A stretch of DNA of 64,000 nucleotides, taken from the NCBI RefSeq assembly GCF_000621165.1, contig NZ_JHZA01000022.1, forward strand, positions 1-64,000. Direction: 5' to 3'. Under the pieces are notes generated by a model. It ran no database searches. It was not told the DNA's origin and saw nothing but the letters and a program-made list of their open reading frames with translations. The number at the start of each line of letters is the position of its first letter. The stretch's first letter is position 1. This DNA comes from Enterovibrio calviensis DSM 14347. Its GTDB lineage: Bacteria; Pseudomonadota; Gammaproteobacteria; Enterobacterales; Vibrionaceae. Of this stretch, positions 51,854 to 64,000 are shown piece after piece. The position numbers and the translations under genes were made by a program.

Positions 51854-53473
51854 TTACTTGCGGGTATGGAGACCTTTTTTCTCCAATGCGCGGTAAATCA
51901 GCGTCTGTTGAATCAGTGTCACGATGTTCGATACCAACCAGTACAGTACCAGACCTGCTGGGAACCACAGGAAGAACACGGTAAACATCACAGGCATGAA
52001 GTTCATGATCTTCTGCTGCATTGGGTCGGTGACAGTGCTCGGGCTCATCTTCTGGATAAGGAACATAGATGCACCCATCAGAAGTGGCAGCACGTAGTAT
52101 GGATCCGGCGCTGACAAATCTTGAATCCAAAGCATGAACGGCGCATGGCGCAGCTCAACCGATTCCATCAATGCCCAGTAAAGTGCAATGAAGATTGGCA
52201 TTTGAAGGATAAGAGGAAGACAGCCACCCAGCGGGTTCACTTTCTCTTTCTTATATAGCTCCATCATTTCTTGGCTCATGCGCTGGCGGTCATCACCAAT
52301 GCGTTCACGCATTTCAGCCAGCTTTGGCTGCAGCATGCGCATTTTCGCCATCGAGGTGTACTGCGCTTTAGTTAGCGGGTACATCACACCACGAACGATG
52401 AAGGTAAGGATGATGATTGCCACACCCCAGTTGCCAACGAAGCCATGGATGGTAGCCAGTAGCCAGTGCAGTGGGCTTGCAATAAACCATAACCAACCGT
52501 AGTCCACGGTCAGATTTAGGTTAAGTGCGGTTGCTTCCATTTGGTCTTGAAGTTTCGGACCGACCCACAACGTTGCATCCATGGTGGCAGAGGTGCCAGC
52601 CGCAACAGTCATGGTTGGGTAACGAACACCAATGAAGCCTTGGCCATTGCTAGTGCGCGTGTACAGATTCGCTTCGCCTTCAGCGTGTGGGATCCACGCA
52701 GCAACAAAGTAGTGCTGCATCATGGCTGCCCAGCCGTCTTTTGCGATAGTCAGGTTAAGGTTCTTATCCTGCATATCATCGAAGCTGTATTTTTTGTATT
52801 TGGTGTCATCAGCAGAATACGCGCCACCTGTGTATGTCGGCATCGTTAGGCTGCCACCGTCATCCATCAAGTTTTGTTTTAGCTGTGCATACATTTGAAC
52901 CGTGGCTGCTTTTCCGCTTTGGTTGTCGACGGTGTAGTCAACATCAACGGCATAGTCACCACGTTTTAAGATGAATGTCTTGGTGTAAGTAATGCCATCT
53001 TTCACTAGCGTCATCGGTACACGAAGTTCTTCTTGACCGTCAGCCAGAGAAAACTCAGAACCGTTTACCGAAAACTCTGCGCGGCCATCAACTGTGTCGA
53101 CGCCATCAGGGCCAATCAAACCACTTTGTGCAACGAAAACATGATTTGGTTGATTTTTCAGTATAACGAACTTGTTTTCCGAGTCGAATTCCGCGTCGTA
53201 CTTGTTCAATTCGGCATGAACAACGTCACCGCCTTGTGTATCAACGGTCAGAGTCAGCACGTCACTGTGGATAGTGATCAGCTTATTAGAGACGGAATCC
53301 TGCGTCAGAGGCTGAGACGCATCTGATCCGGCAGGTACATCACCACTGTGTTGTGCTTGCTGTGTTACGCCTTGACCCTGTGGTTGAGGGTTGGTTGCTT
53401 CATTCCAGTTGAGGTACAACATGAATGAAACAAACGTAAGGGCAATCAACAGAATATTACGTTGAGAATCCAT
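51854..53473 (-). CDS. yidC: membrane protein insertase YidC
   Basis: The 539-residue insertase has an N-terminal transmembrane anchor ([18 protein letters not shown], 5-22), a large periplasmic beta domain (about 55-330), and the conserved C-terminal 60KD_IMP domain with the hydrophilic-groove arginine region ([19 protein letters not shown]). It inserts and folds inner-membrane proteins, including AtpE. It is 2 nt after yidD. Confidence 0.98.
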   Translation of the reverse strand: MDSQRNILLIALTFVSFMLYLNWNEATNPQPQGQGVTQQAQHSGDVPAGSDASQPLTQDSVSNKLITIHSDVLTLTVDTQGGDVVHAELNKYDAEFDSENKFVILKNQPNHVFVAQSGLIGPDGVDTVDGRAEFSVNGSEFSLADGQEELRVPMTLVKDGITYTKTFILKRGDYAVDVDYTVDNQSGKAATVQMYAQLKQNLMDDGGSLTMPTYTGGAYSADDTKYKKYSFDDMQDKNLNLTIAKDGWAAMMQHYFVAAWIPHAEGEANLYTRTSNGQGFIGVRYPTMTVAAGTSATMDATLWVGPKLQDQMEATALNLNLTVDYGWLWFIASPLHWLLATIHGFVGNWGVAIIILTFIVRGVMYPLTKAQYTSMAKMRMLQPKLAEMRERIGDDRQRMSQEMMELYKKEKVNPLGGCLPLILQMPIFIALYWALMESVELRHAPFMLWIQDLSAPDPYYVLPLLMGASMFLIQKMSPSTVTDPMQQKIMNFMPVMFTVFFLWFPAGLVLYWLVSNIVTLIQQTLIYRALEKKGLHTRK

Positions 53474-53475
53474 TG

Positions 53476-53736
53476 CTAATTGTCTCGATTATTAGGATGA
53501 CGCGGGGGCACAGGATCGTACCCACCATGATTAAGAGGATGGCATTTTAATAAACGTTTGCTCGCTAACCAACACCCTTTTGCAACACCGTGATGGGTGA
53601 CCGCTTCTATGGCATATTGGGAGCATGTCGGTGTGAACCGACAGCGAGGCCCTAGCAGAGGGCTAATGAGGAGTTGGTACCCGCGAAATAGCCCTACGAC
53701 TATTTTTTTCGCGGTGGTTGAGATAAACGTTGCCAT
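53476..53736 (-). CDS. yidD: membrane protein insertion efficiency factor YidD
   Basis: The 86-residue protein has the family motif [24 protein letters not shown] and [18 protein letters not shown]. It overlaps the 3' end of rnpA by 37 nt in another frame, as in many gammaproteobacteria. It aids insertion of YidC/Sec substrates, though its mechanism is unclear. Confidence 0.95.
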   Translation of the reverse strand: MATFISTTAKKIVVGLFRGYQLLISPLLGPRCRFTPTCSQYAIEAVTHHGVAKGCWLASKRLLKCHPLNHGGYDPVPPRHPNNRDN

Positions 53737-54059
53737 AACTTATCGAGCAGCACTCTCAGTTCTTCGTTACTGAGCTCGTTAGCACTTTTCTTTGCGATCA
53801 CAACAAAATCCTTCGCTGGCAGCGAGTGCTGACGCAGACGAAAACTTTCACGAACGAGTCGCTTAAAGCGATTACGGTCGACAGCAAGTTTGATTTGTTT
53901 TTTTGGCACAGCCTGACCTAAACGTGGACAGTCAAGAGTGTTTTTGCGGGCAAGTATAGTTAAGTGTGGAGAGCCAGCGCGATGAGGTTGCTGGAAGACA
54001 GAGTTGAAATGTTCGGGAGTTAACAGACGTAACTCCCGAGAAAAAGCTAGCTTATTCAC
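53700..54059 (-). CDS. rnpA: ribonuclease P protein component
   Basis: The 119-residue basic protein binds RNase P RNA. The conserved [18 protein letters not shown] motif (about 57-74) is present. The start is GTG. It lies 13 nt after rpmH and overlaps yidD. Confidence 0.96.
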   Translation of the reverse strand: MNKLAFSRELRLLTPEHFNSVFQQPHRAGSPHLTILARKNTLDCPRLGQAVPKKQIKLAVDRNRFKRLVRESFRLRQHSLPAKDFVVIAKKSANELSNEELRVLLDKLWQRLSQPPRKK

Positions 54060-54072
54060 AAATCACTTAGGA

Positions 54073-54207
54073 TTATTTTGAAAGCTTGCTACGGCCTTTC
54101 GCACGGCGAGCGGCGATAACCTTACGACCGTTCTTAGTTGCCATGCGCGCACGGAAACCGTGAGTGCGCTTACGCTTTAGAACTGAAGGTTGAAAAGTGC
54201 GTTTCAT
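54073..54207 (-). CDS. rpmH: 50S ribosomal protein L34
   Basis: The 44-residue highly basic protein begins [20 protein letters not shown] and ends GRSKLSK, essentially identical to other gammaproteobacterial L34 proteins. It heads the rpmH-rnpA-yidD-yidC transcript and is divergent from dnaA. Confidence 0.99.
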   Translation of the reverse strand: MKRTFQPSVLKRKRTHGFRARMATKNGRKVIAARRAKGRSKLSK

Positions 54208-54751
54208 GGTTTCTACCTTAAATTACTGATCAGTTTTTAGGTTTGTTAACCCGACGTGGGACTAAAGTCCGACGCCTCTCAACAAAGAGGGCGGATTGTA
54301 ATCATTGACTGACTTATAGTCAATGTTAAAACCACGAATGGTTTTATACCTCCCTCAGGGCGCGCAATTATACGTGGTCAAATGCCAATCGCAAGGATCC
54401 TTTACCGATCTTATCCACTTTATTATGTGCGTTAGCTGTGTGCTTTATAAGGGTAGTAGGGGGATAACGCATGCATAACTTATTTTTTATGATCAAAATG
54501 AGCAGTGATCAAGCCGCTATACACTTGGGTTTGATGCCAAAGACCAAGGATCGGATCATCACAAATTTATATTATTTTCGATTAATTCTGTGAGTAAGTA
54601 GGGGAGATACTGTGCTGATCGGCCAGTTAAATGTGCGATCTGTGTGTATAACTTCGATCTTATTCACTGCAAAAGAGATCTTCACGCTAGCGATCCTTGT
54701 CGTAGAAGTATAAAATTGCTTCCCTTTTCTTTATCAAGTGTGGAGTCAGAC
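54208..54751 (+). promoter_or_regulatory. rpmH-dnaA regulatory gap with DnaA boxes
   Basis: The 544-bp gap has no gene. Besides the rpmH promoters it holds a one-mismatch DnaA box TTATCCACT (54411-54419) and a reverse box TGTGTATAA (54643-54651) 101 nt before the dnaA start. GATC sites also occur. Autoregulation of dnaA is expected. I cannot place the dnaA -10 and -35 with confidence. Confidence 0.65.
54295..54394 (-). promoter_or_regulatory. two promoters of the rpmH operon
   Basis: On the minus strand, the distal promoter has -35 TTGCGA (54389-54394) and -10 TATAAT (54367-54372), spacer 16. The proximal promoter has -35 TTGACT (54318-54323) and -10 TACAAT (54295-54300), spacer 17. Both have GC-rich discriminators. 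Confidence 0.85.
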
Positions 54752-56140
54752 GTGTCATCTTCGCTTTGGTTGCAGTGCCTTCAGCGCCTTCAGGAAGATC
54801 TTCCTGCAACAGAATTCAGCATGTGGGTTCGACCGCTTCAGGCGGAGTTAAATGACAATACTTTGACTTTGTTCGCGCCTAACCGTTTCGTTTTGGATTG
54901 GGTTCGCGATAAATACCTGAATAGTATTAATCAGTTATTGAACGAATTTTGTGGTAATGATTTGCCGATGTTGCGCTTTGAAGTAGGCAGTAAACCTGTT
55001 GCTGCTGTTGCGCCGCCAAGTCAACCCGTTGCTCCCGCGCCTGCAGCTCCAGTGGCAAAGCCGAGTGTGGGTCGTACTTGGGAACCTGCACCATCACCTG
55101 TTCAATCTGATGTTAATCACAGATCAAATGTTAACCCTAAGCATAAGTTCACGAACTTTGTAGAGGGTAAATCGAACCAACTCGCGCTCGCCGCTGCTCG
55201 TCAAGTGGCAGATAATCCTGGCGCTGCGTACAACCCGCTATTTCTTTATGGTGGTACTGGTCTCGGTAAAACACACTTGCTTCATGCCGTGGGCAATGCC
55301 ATTAGCGATCGTAAAGTCGATGCGCGAGTGGTCTACATGCACTCTGAACGTTTTGTTCAAGACATGGTAAAAGCGCTTCAGAATAACCAGATTGAAGAAT
55401 TTAAGCGCTACTACCGCAGCGTTGACGCATTGCTGATCGATGACATCCAATTCTTCGCGAACAAAGAGCGCTCTCAAGAAGAGTTCTTCCACACCTTTAA
55501 TGCGCTGTTGGAAGGTAATCAGCAAATCATTTTGACCTCTGATCGCTATCCAAAAGAGATCAGTGGGGTAGAAGACAGATTGAAGTCTCGCTTTGGTTGG
55601 GGCTTAACGGTCGCTATTGAGCCACCAGAGCTTGAAACTCGCGTCGCGATTTTGATGAAGAAGGCGGAAGGACATAATATTCGCCTGCCTGATGAAGTGG
55701 CATTTTTCATCGCAAAACGCCTACGTTCAAATGTTCGAGAACTAGAGGGGGCGCTTAACCGAGTGATAGCGAATGCTAACTTCACCGGCCGAGCGATTAC
55801 CATCGATTTCGTTCGTGAAGCTTTGCGTGACTTGTTAGCGTTACAAGAAAAACTCGTGACTATCGATAATATTCAGAAGACTGTCGCTGAGTACTATAAA
55901 ATTAAGATGGCTGACTTGTTGTCTAAACGACGCAGTCGCTCTGTCGCGCGTCCTCGCCAAGTGGCGATGGCTCTGTCAAAAGAGCTCACCAACCACAGTC
56001 TTCCAGAAATTGGCGACGCATTTGGTGGTCGAGATCATACTACGGTACTTCATGCGTGCCGAAAGATTGAACAGCTGCGCGAAGAAAGCCACGATATAAA
56101 AGAAGATTATTCCAACTTGATCCGGACTCTGTCGTCTTAA
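54752..56140 (+). CDS. dnaA: chromosomal replication initiator DnaA
   Basis: The 462-residue protein starts at GTG (54752) with GGAG upstream, giving [14 protein letters not shown] as in vibrios; an ATG 36 codons earlier is rejected. Domain I is 1-80, then a Pro/Ala-rich linker (about 87-125). The AAA+ domain has [13 protein letters not shown] (P-loop) and LLIDDIQFF, and the C-terminal DnaA-box-binding domain has [15 protein letters not shown]. It is followed directly by dnaN. Confidence 0.98.
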   Translation: MSSSLWLQCLQRLQEDLPATEFSMWVRPLQAELNDNTLTLFAPNRFVLDWVRDKYLNSINQLLNEFCGNDLPMLRFEVGSKPVAAVAPPSQPVAPAPAAPVAKPSVGRTWEPAPSPVQSDVNHRSNVNPKHKFTNFVEGKSNQLALAAARQVADNPGAAYNPLFLYGGTGLGKTHLLHAVGNAISDRKVDARVVYMHSERFVQDMVKALQNNQIEEFKRYYRSVDALLIDDIQFFANKERSQEEFFHTFNALLEGNQQIILTSDRYPKEISGVEDRLKSRFGWGLTVAIEPPELETRVAILMKKAEGHNIRLPDEVAFFIAKRLRSNVRELEGALNRVIANANFTGRAITIDFVREALRDLLALQEKLVTIDNIQKTVAEYYKIKMADLLSKRRSRSVARPRQVAMALSKELTNHSLPEIGDAFGGRDHTTVLHACRKIEQLREESHDIKEDYSNLIRTLSS

Positions 56141-56141
56141 T

Positions 56142-57242
56142 ATGAAATTTACTCTTACACGTGACCAATTTTTGAAGCCCCTGCAGCAGGTATCTGGTGC
56201 ATTAGGGGGACGACCAACGCTGCCGATCCTCGGTAACATTCTTTTGAAGGTTCAGTCCGGTCAGCTGTCGATGACCTGTACCGATCTTGAAGTCGAACTG
56301 ATTGCATCTATTGCGTTAGATGTGGAATCAGAAGACGGCGCGGTTACCGTACCTTCTCGCAAGTTCCTCGATATTTGTCGTGGCTTGCCTGATAGCGCAC
56401 CGATCAGCTTCTCTGCAGAAGGTGATCGCGCGGTTATTCGTTCGGGTCGTAGTCGCTTCACGCTGTCCACTTTGCCGGCTGACGATTTTCCAAACATTGA
56501 AGATTGGCAAAGCACGGTCGAGTTCACCTTGGCTCAAGGTAAGCTACGCGCTTTGATTGAGAGCACTGCGTTCTCGATGGCAAACCAAGACGTGCGTTAT
56601 TTCTTGAACGGCATGTTGCTTGAAACTGACGATACAACACTTCGTAGTGTCGCGACTGATGGCCACCGCATGGCGGTGGGCACGACAGCGCTAGAAACGA
56701 GTTTGGATAATCAGCAAGTCATTGTGCCACGTAAAGGCGTGACTGAGTTGATGCGTTTGCTTGATCAACCAGAAGCGCCAGTGACCATTCAAATTGGTAG
56801 TGCGAATATTCGCGCGCAAGTTAACCAGTTTATCTTTACCTCAAAACTGGTTGATGGCCGTTTCCCTGATTATCGTCGTGTGATGCCGCAATCGACTAAC
56901 AAGACGATGGAAGCAGGCTGTGATGAATTGCGCCAAGCTTTGTCTCGTGCCGCAATCCTATCAAACGAGAAATTTCGTGGCGTGCGCCTGAACGTTAGCA
57001 ACGGTCAATTGCGTATTTCGGCTCATAACCCAGAGCAGGAAGAAGCGGAAGAGTTTGTTGATGTCGACTATCAAGGTGACGATCTCGAGATCGGTTTCAA
57101 CGTCAGTTACGTGCTCGACGTGCTTAATACCTTGAAGTGTGACCAAGTCCGTTTTTCAATGTCGGATGGTACCGCAAGTACGCTTGTTGAAGACTGTAAC
57201 AGCGACGATGCCATGTATGTGGTGATGCCGATCCGTCTTTAA
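56142..57242 (+). CDS. dnaN: DNA polymerase III beta sliding clamp
   Basis: The 366-residue processivity clamp is built of three similar domains. It starts [20 protein letters not shown] and ends in YVVMPIRL, including the hydrophobic-pocket residues that bind polymerase and Hda. It lies 1 nt after the dnaA stop (TAATATG), so translation is probably coupled. Confidence 0.98.
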   Translation: MKFTLTRDQFLKPLQQVSGALGGRPTLPILGNILLKVQSGQLSMTCTDLEVELIASIALDVESEDGAVTVPSRKFLDICRGLPDSAPISFSAEGDRAVIRSGRSRFTLSTLPADDFPNIEDWQSTVEFTLAQGKLRALIESTAFSMANQDVRYFLNGMLLETDDTTLRSVATDGHRMAVGTTALETSLDNQQVIVPRKGVTELMRLLDQPEAPVTIQIGSANIRAQVNQFIFTSKLVDGRFPDYRRVMPQSTNKTMEAGCDELRQALSRAAILSNEKFRGVRLNVSNGQLRISAHNPEQEEAEEFVDVDYQGDDLEIGFNVSYVLDVLNTLKCDQVRFSMSDGTASTLVEDCNSDDAMYVVMPIRL

Positions 57243-57243
57243 T

Positions 57244-60763
<3,520 letters not shown>

Positions 60764-60804
60764 TTAGTCGTTTTACAGTGTTCGCTGCTTAAAATTTGTG
60801 TATC

Positions 60805-60830
60805 AAACGCCGCATTAGCGGCGTTTTTTT
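60805..60830 (+). terminator. terminator after gyrB
   Basis: AAACGCCGC (60805-60813) and GCGGCGTTT (60818-60826) pair around ATTA, then a T-run. Confidence 0.92.
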
Positions 60831-61348
60831 CACGTAGCGTCACGTGATGTGATAACTAATTGAAAAATATAATTTAAATTGTGAAATAACACCGATCCCC
60901 ACCAACTATCAGACTAAACTGGCCTTAGTTCAGCAATAGTGCTTCATCTCAGTTCACCCAACATCGATCTATACACTTTGCTACCTATTCCAATTAAACA
61001 CCATAATTCCCGTCTTACTGAAATGTTCTCATCAAGAGTATCGCTCTGAAGTCATTCCCATAATCTAGCTTATCAAGTCAGAAACGACTTACTCAGCGCC
61101 TTTAGAATTCTTGCTTTGAAAAAAACTGTCCGTTATCAGGTTGAGTTCGTCCTACGTTAATACGTGGGCCGGTCGATTTATTTCCTCGGCAGGCTTCTTG
61201 GTGGCTTGCCAAAGGGGAATAGCTATTTCTTTGCGAAGTGCTTTGACAAGCGTTTCGATTTTGTCGATATGCGCCACTCGGGTAATACGTAATGCTTGTT
61301 AGTCAAAAACCGCTGATAAGGGTGGGTAGCTGAACGTCTGAATATTAA

Positions 61349-61374
61349 GGTATTGGAGGTATTGGAGGTATTGG
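61349..61374. repeat. short tandem repeat GGTATTGGA
   Basis: Nearly three copies of the 9-mer GGTATTGGA occur at 61349-61374. The frame is preserved (9 nt), but no gene is supported here. Confidence 0.7.
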
Positions 61375-61414
61375 TTAATGCGTATTTTATTTGGACAGGC
61401 ATTTCGATGAATGA

Positions 61415-61430
61415 TGTTTCACGTGGAACG
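61415..61430. other. parS site, 14/16
   Basis: TGTTTCACGTGGAACG matches the ParB site TGTTTCACGTGAAACA at 14 of 16 positions and is intergenic. Confidence 0.75.
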
Positions 61431-61651
61431 TTCGCGAAAGGGGACCTTGAAATTGCCAATCGTGTACTGCATTTCCCCTTTGTTTGTTCCTTTCAAATGA
61501 ACGATTTCTCAGAATACACGACAGGCATTTAGCTCGTGATGGGATTCAGCTATTGGTTTCTATCGCCTTTGGTGGTGTGATGAATTTGCCAGTCGATCTA
61601 ATGTGCTGGTGGTTTGCTTGATAATGAAGATATGGGGTTGGGGATTTTGAG

Positions 61652-61683
61652 TAGTTGAGCCTACAAAATTGCAGGCTCAACTA
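61652..61683. repeat. 11-bp inverted repeat downstream of avtA
   Basis: TAGTTGAGCCT (61652-61662) and AGGCTCAACTA (61673-61683) are exact complements around a 10-nt AT-rich loop. Neither side has a T-run, so a Rho-independent terminator is doubtful. It lies 62 bp beyond the avtA stop. Confidence 0.7.
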
Positions 61684-61729
61684 TTCCAATATTTCATCGC
61701 CCAAGGGAAAGAAGGCGTGAAGTATTCAT

Positions 61730-61745
61730 TGTTTCACGTGAAACA
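61730..61745. other. parS site, perfect 16/16
   Basis: TGTTTCACGTGAAACA is the exact palindromic ParB-binding consensus. It abuts the avtA stop codon, about 13.3 kb right of oriC. Confidence 0.93.
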
Positions 61746-62996
61746 CTAACCTTCTAGGTATGCTTTTTTCACTTCTTCGGCGAGTATTTTAATTCCTCTT
61801 TGGATCTTCTCATCATCTTGCACATAGTTCATGCGCAAGCACTGGCGGGTATGTTCCCACTCATTGTCAGAGCCAATGAAGAAATACTCCCCAGGGACAA
61901 TCAACAAACCTCTGGCCTTCAAACGTTGGTACAGCTCTTTGGTAGTGATTGGCAATTCATCAAACCACAACCAGAGGAAAATAGCGCCCTCTGGCTTATG
62001 AATTTTAAAACGGGGATCTGGAATGGCATCTTGCAACAGCGCCACACTCCGTTGGGCCTTGTTCTGGTAGAAAGGCTTAATGACAGATTCACTTAAGTGC
62101 AGTAAGTCACCGTTGTTCAGCATTTCATTTGCAATGGCTGGTCCAACGCCACAAGGGGACAGACTGACAATACCGTTGATGTTGGTGAGGGCTGAAATCG
62201 TTTCTTCTGCCGCGACAATGATGCCGCAGCGAACCCCTGGCAAACCCAACTTCGAAAGGCTAGAACACAGGATAGTATTCTCATTCCAAAACGGCTTTAC
62301 GTCTTCGAAGATAATGTTTGGAAATGGCACACCATAAGCGTTATCGATGATGAGCGGGATATCGTGTTTACGCGCAAGTATATCAAGCTGAGCGATCTCG
62401 TCATCGGTAAGTACATTGCCGGTAGGGTTTGTTGGTCGAGATGCACAGATGGCGCTGACTGACTCATCAACCTCAAGTGTTGAAAAATCGACGTGATATT
62501 TGAACTGTCGATTATCCAAGTATTCTATGGTCGGTTTGAAGCTGGTGAACATATCAGGCGATAAGCCAGAGTCCGCATAGCCAATATATTCAGGTGTTAA
62601 TGGCAGCAGGATTTTCTTAAAGCTGCCGTCATCGTAGTGACCACCAAAGAGATTAAACAAATAGAAGAACGCGCATTGGCTGCCGTTGGTCAGCATGATG
62701 TTTTTGCTTGTTATCGGCCATCCGTAGGTGTCACTTAGCATTGCTGCGAGTGATTCAATCAATGCAGTTTTTCCCTGTGGGCCATCATAGTTTGATAGCG
62801 CGGCGACGAGTGATCCATCGTCTAGCATCTGACGGCTGAGCTCGGTGAAGTGGTTTGTCATTTCAGGAATGGCGGCAGGGTTGCCACCCCCTAGCATAAT
62901 GGCGTCTGGGTTGCGTAGGCCATCATTCAAATCATCCATCAACTGGGTGATGCCAGAGTGTTGAGAAAACTTCGTCCCAAATTTAGAAAACTGCAT
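61746..62996 (-). CDS. avtA: valine-pyruvate aminotransferase
   Basis: AvtA is a PLP-dependent fold-type I transaminase exchanging amino groups among valine, alanine and 2-ketoisovalerate. The 416-residue protein matches E. coli AvtA throughout: HSGITQLMDDLNDGLR, IMLGGGNPAAIPEM, SRPTNPTGNVLTDDE, IDNAYGVPFPNIIF, the PLP lysine in SSLSKLGLPGVRCG, and HKPEGAIFLWLWF. It stands alone between parS sites and is related in function to the ilv operon. Confidence 0.95.
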   Translation of the reverse strand: MQFSKFGTKFSQHSGITQLMDDLNDGLRNPDAIMLGGGNPAAIPEMTNHFTELSRQMLDDGSLVAALSNYDGPQGKTALIESLAAMLSDTYGWPITSKNIMLTNGSQCAFFYLFNLFGGHYDDGSFKKILLPLTPEYIGYADSGLSPDMFTSFKPTIEYLDNRQFKYHVDFSTLEVDESVSAICASRPTNPTGNVLTDDEIAQLDILARKHDIPLIIDNAYGVPFPNIIFEDVKPFWNENTILCSSLSKLGLPGVRCGIIVAAEETISALTNINGIVSLSPCGVGPAIANEMLNNGDLLHLSESVIKPFYQNKAQRSVALLQDAIPDPRFKIHKPEGAIFLWLWFDELPITTKELYQRLKARGLLIVPGEYFFIGSDNEWEHTRQCLRMNYVQDDEKIQRGIKILAEEVKKAYLEG

Positions 62997-63165
62997 ACGT
63001 GCGAGACCTTAATCCTTTATTCATTCTGTGTCGCGATGCGTCAAACATACCCTAATCATTGTTCAAATTGAACGCGGATTTAGTGCTTTTTGATAGAAGC
63101 TTAGAATTCAGAAACTAATGAGAACACTGGGTTATCTTTTAGTTCGAGGGCAATGCCAAGCATGA

Positions 63166-63181
63166 TGTTTCACGTGGAACA
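63166..63181. other. parS site, 15/16
   Basis: TGTTTCACGTGGAACA has a single mismatch to the consensus and lies between glyS and avtA. Confidence 0.85.
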
Positions 63182-63200
63182 TGTGGGCGGGGAGAGGGCA

Positions 63201-63230
63201 AAAAAAAGCCCCGCAATAAAGCGAGGCTTT
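63201..63230 (-). terminator. terminator after glyS
   Basis: AAAGCCCCGC (63205-63214) and GCGAGGCTTT (63221-63230) pair with one mismatch around AATAAA, with a T-run on the minus strand. Confidence 0.85.
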
Positions 63231-63246
63231 CCGTTCGTTGGTGAGC

Positions 63247-64000
63247 TTACTTCTGAAGCAGAGAAATATCTGCAACGTTCATAAACTGACTACGAAGGGT
63301 GTTCAGCAATGCTAGACGGTTCGCCTTCAGTGCTTCATCTTCTGCCATAACCATGACGTTATCGAAGAAGCTATCAACTGGTTCACGAAGCTCTGCAAGT
63401 TGCGTCAGTGCGGTTTGGTAATCACCCGCGGCAAACAACGGCGCTAGGCTATCAACCAAAGACGTCACTTTGTCCGCCAGTGCTTTCTCTGCATCTTCAA
63501 CCAGAAGGTTGGCATCGATCGCATCTGGTAGCTGACCTTCGAATTTCGCAAGGATGTTACCCACACGCTTGTTCGCGGCGGCCAGTGATTCGGCTGCGTC
63601 GAGTGAGCGGAAATGGGTGACCGCTTTAACACGTTGATCAAAATCAGCTGGCTGAGTCGGACGACGAGCTAGAACCGCTTGGATAACGTCTACGCTATGG
63701 CCTTCGTCTTGATACCAAGCACGGAAGCGACCCAACATGAATTCGATAACATCGCTTTCTACGTTGTCGTTAGTTAGGCGGCTAGCACCATCTTCTTGCG
63801 CGAATAGCGATTTCGCTTTGGCAACAAGATCAGCCAAATCCAAGTCATAACCGTATTCAACGATGATACGAAGCACACCCAAAGATGCACGACGAAGCGC
63901 GAACGGATCAGAACCTTTTGGTGCTTGGCCAATACCGAAAATACCGACGATAGTATCAAGCTTGTCGGCCATCGACAGCGCTGAAGAAACACCGTTGCTT
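63247..64000 (-). CDS. glyS: glycine-tRNA ligase beta subunit (partial, 3' part)
   Basis: The frame is open to the window edge and the N-terminal part of the protein lies outside. The visible 251 residues match the C-terminus of Gly[38 protein letters not shown]-type block, [33 protein letters not shown] and the end VADISLLQK. GlyS and GlyQ form the bacterial alpha2beta2 glycyl-tRNA synthetase; glyQ should lie further right. Confidence 0.96.
   Translation of the reverse strand, partial: SNGVSSALSMADKLDTIVGIFGIGQAPKGSDPFALRRASLGVLRIIVEYGYDLDLADLVAKAKSLFAQEDGASRLTNDNVESDVIEFMLGRFRAWYQDEGHSVDVIQAVLARRPTQPADFDQRVKAVTHFRSLDAAESLAAANKRVGNILAKFEGQLPDAIDANLLVEDAEKALADKVTSLVDSLAPLFAAGDYQTALTQLAELREPVDSFFDNVMVMAEDEALKANRLALLNTLRSQFMNVADISLLQK

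Larger units (their letters stand above)
60831..61745. other. gene-poor gap between gyrB and avtA
   Basis: About 915 bp hold no ORF I can support. A 41-codon frame at 61407-61532 and a 78-codon minus-strand frame at 61223-61459 have no recognisable homology or good ribosome sites. The gap holds two parS-like sites, a short tandem repeat and an 11-bp hairpin, listed separately. Short coding-like fragments broken by stops suggest a decayed gene, but no family can be named. Confidence 0.6.

Noticed and set aside
61223-61459. 78-codon ORF on the minus strand in the gyrB-avtA gap
   Set aside because: No recognisable motif or good ribosome site, low-complexity NTSNTSNT caused by the 9-bp tandem repeat, and it runs across a parS site.
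61407-61532. 41-codon ORF starting beside a parS site
   Set aside because: No clear Shine-Dalgarno sequence or homology that I recognise; mentioned only within the gap description.

Overview
This window is the replication-origin region of the main chromosome of a gammaproteobacterium, very probably a member of the Vibrionaceae. The evidence is gene order: mioC-oriC-mnmG-rsmG-parA-parB-atpIBEFHAGDC-glmU on one side and rpmH/dnaA-dnaN-recF-gyrB on the other. Vibrio-like proteins (an 85-residue AtpE, the DnaA N-terminus, TrkH next to TrkA) and 16-bp parS sites for a chromosomal ParAB system agree with this. The genus cannot be fixed from sequence alone. Almost everything is core genome. I see no prophage, integron, insertion sequence, CRISPR array or defence island.

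Layout. 1-265: leader and two promoters of an rRNA operon that runs leftward out of the window. 0.5-16 kb: the yrdA / yrdB-aroE-hemF-tsaC / purEK / yrdD-smg-dprA-LysM / def-fmt-rsmB-trkA-trkH neighbourhood, then a TrhA/hemolysin III-like membrane protein and a Spo0M-like protein. 16.5-23.5 kb: a diguanylate cyclase, a small unassigned ORF behind a structured leader, yihD, a CcoG-like ferredoxin protein, srkA-dsbA, and comM on the other strand. 23.6-30.2 kb: the attenuated ilvL-ilvG-ilvM-ilvE-ilvD-ilvA operon. 30.2-31.3 kb: two tandem paralogous HTH regulators. 31.5-36.7 kb: glmR-glmS, a seven-gene tRNA operon and glmU, so both ends of UDP-GlcNAc synthesis flank the tRNAs. 36.8-48.2 kb: the complete F1Fo ATP synthase operon, parAB, rsmG and mnmG, all leftward. 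48.2-48.64 kb: oriC, with an AT-rich unwinding region and four DnaA boxes. 48.6-54.2 kb: mioC, a membrane protein with a degenerate GGDEF domain, mnmE, yidC, yidD, rnpA, rpmH. 54.75-60.8 kb: dnaA-dnaN-recF-gyrB. 60.8-64 kb: a gene-poor stretch with parS sites, avtA, and the 3' part of glyS, which is cut by the window edge.

How it fits together. From oriC at about 48.4 kb, the ATP synthase, par, glm, tRNA and rRNA genes on the left and dnaA-gyrB on the right run with the replication forks. The ilv operon on the left and the mioC-rpmH block on the right run against them. DnaA boxes lie in oriC and upstream of dnaA, and parS sites lie 9-15 kb to the right of oriC, within the range expected for origin segregation by ParAB.

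The least explained items are the 57-codon ORF with its structured leader (17.63-17.92 kb), the twin HTH regulators, the degenerate GGDEF protein beside oriC, several unassigned inverted or direct repeats in promoter regions, and the gene-poor gyrB-avtA gap. No clearly novel multi-gene system is visible.
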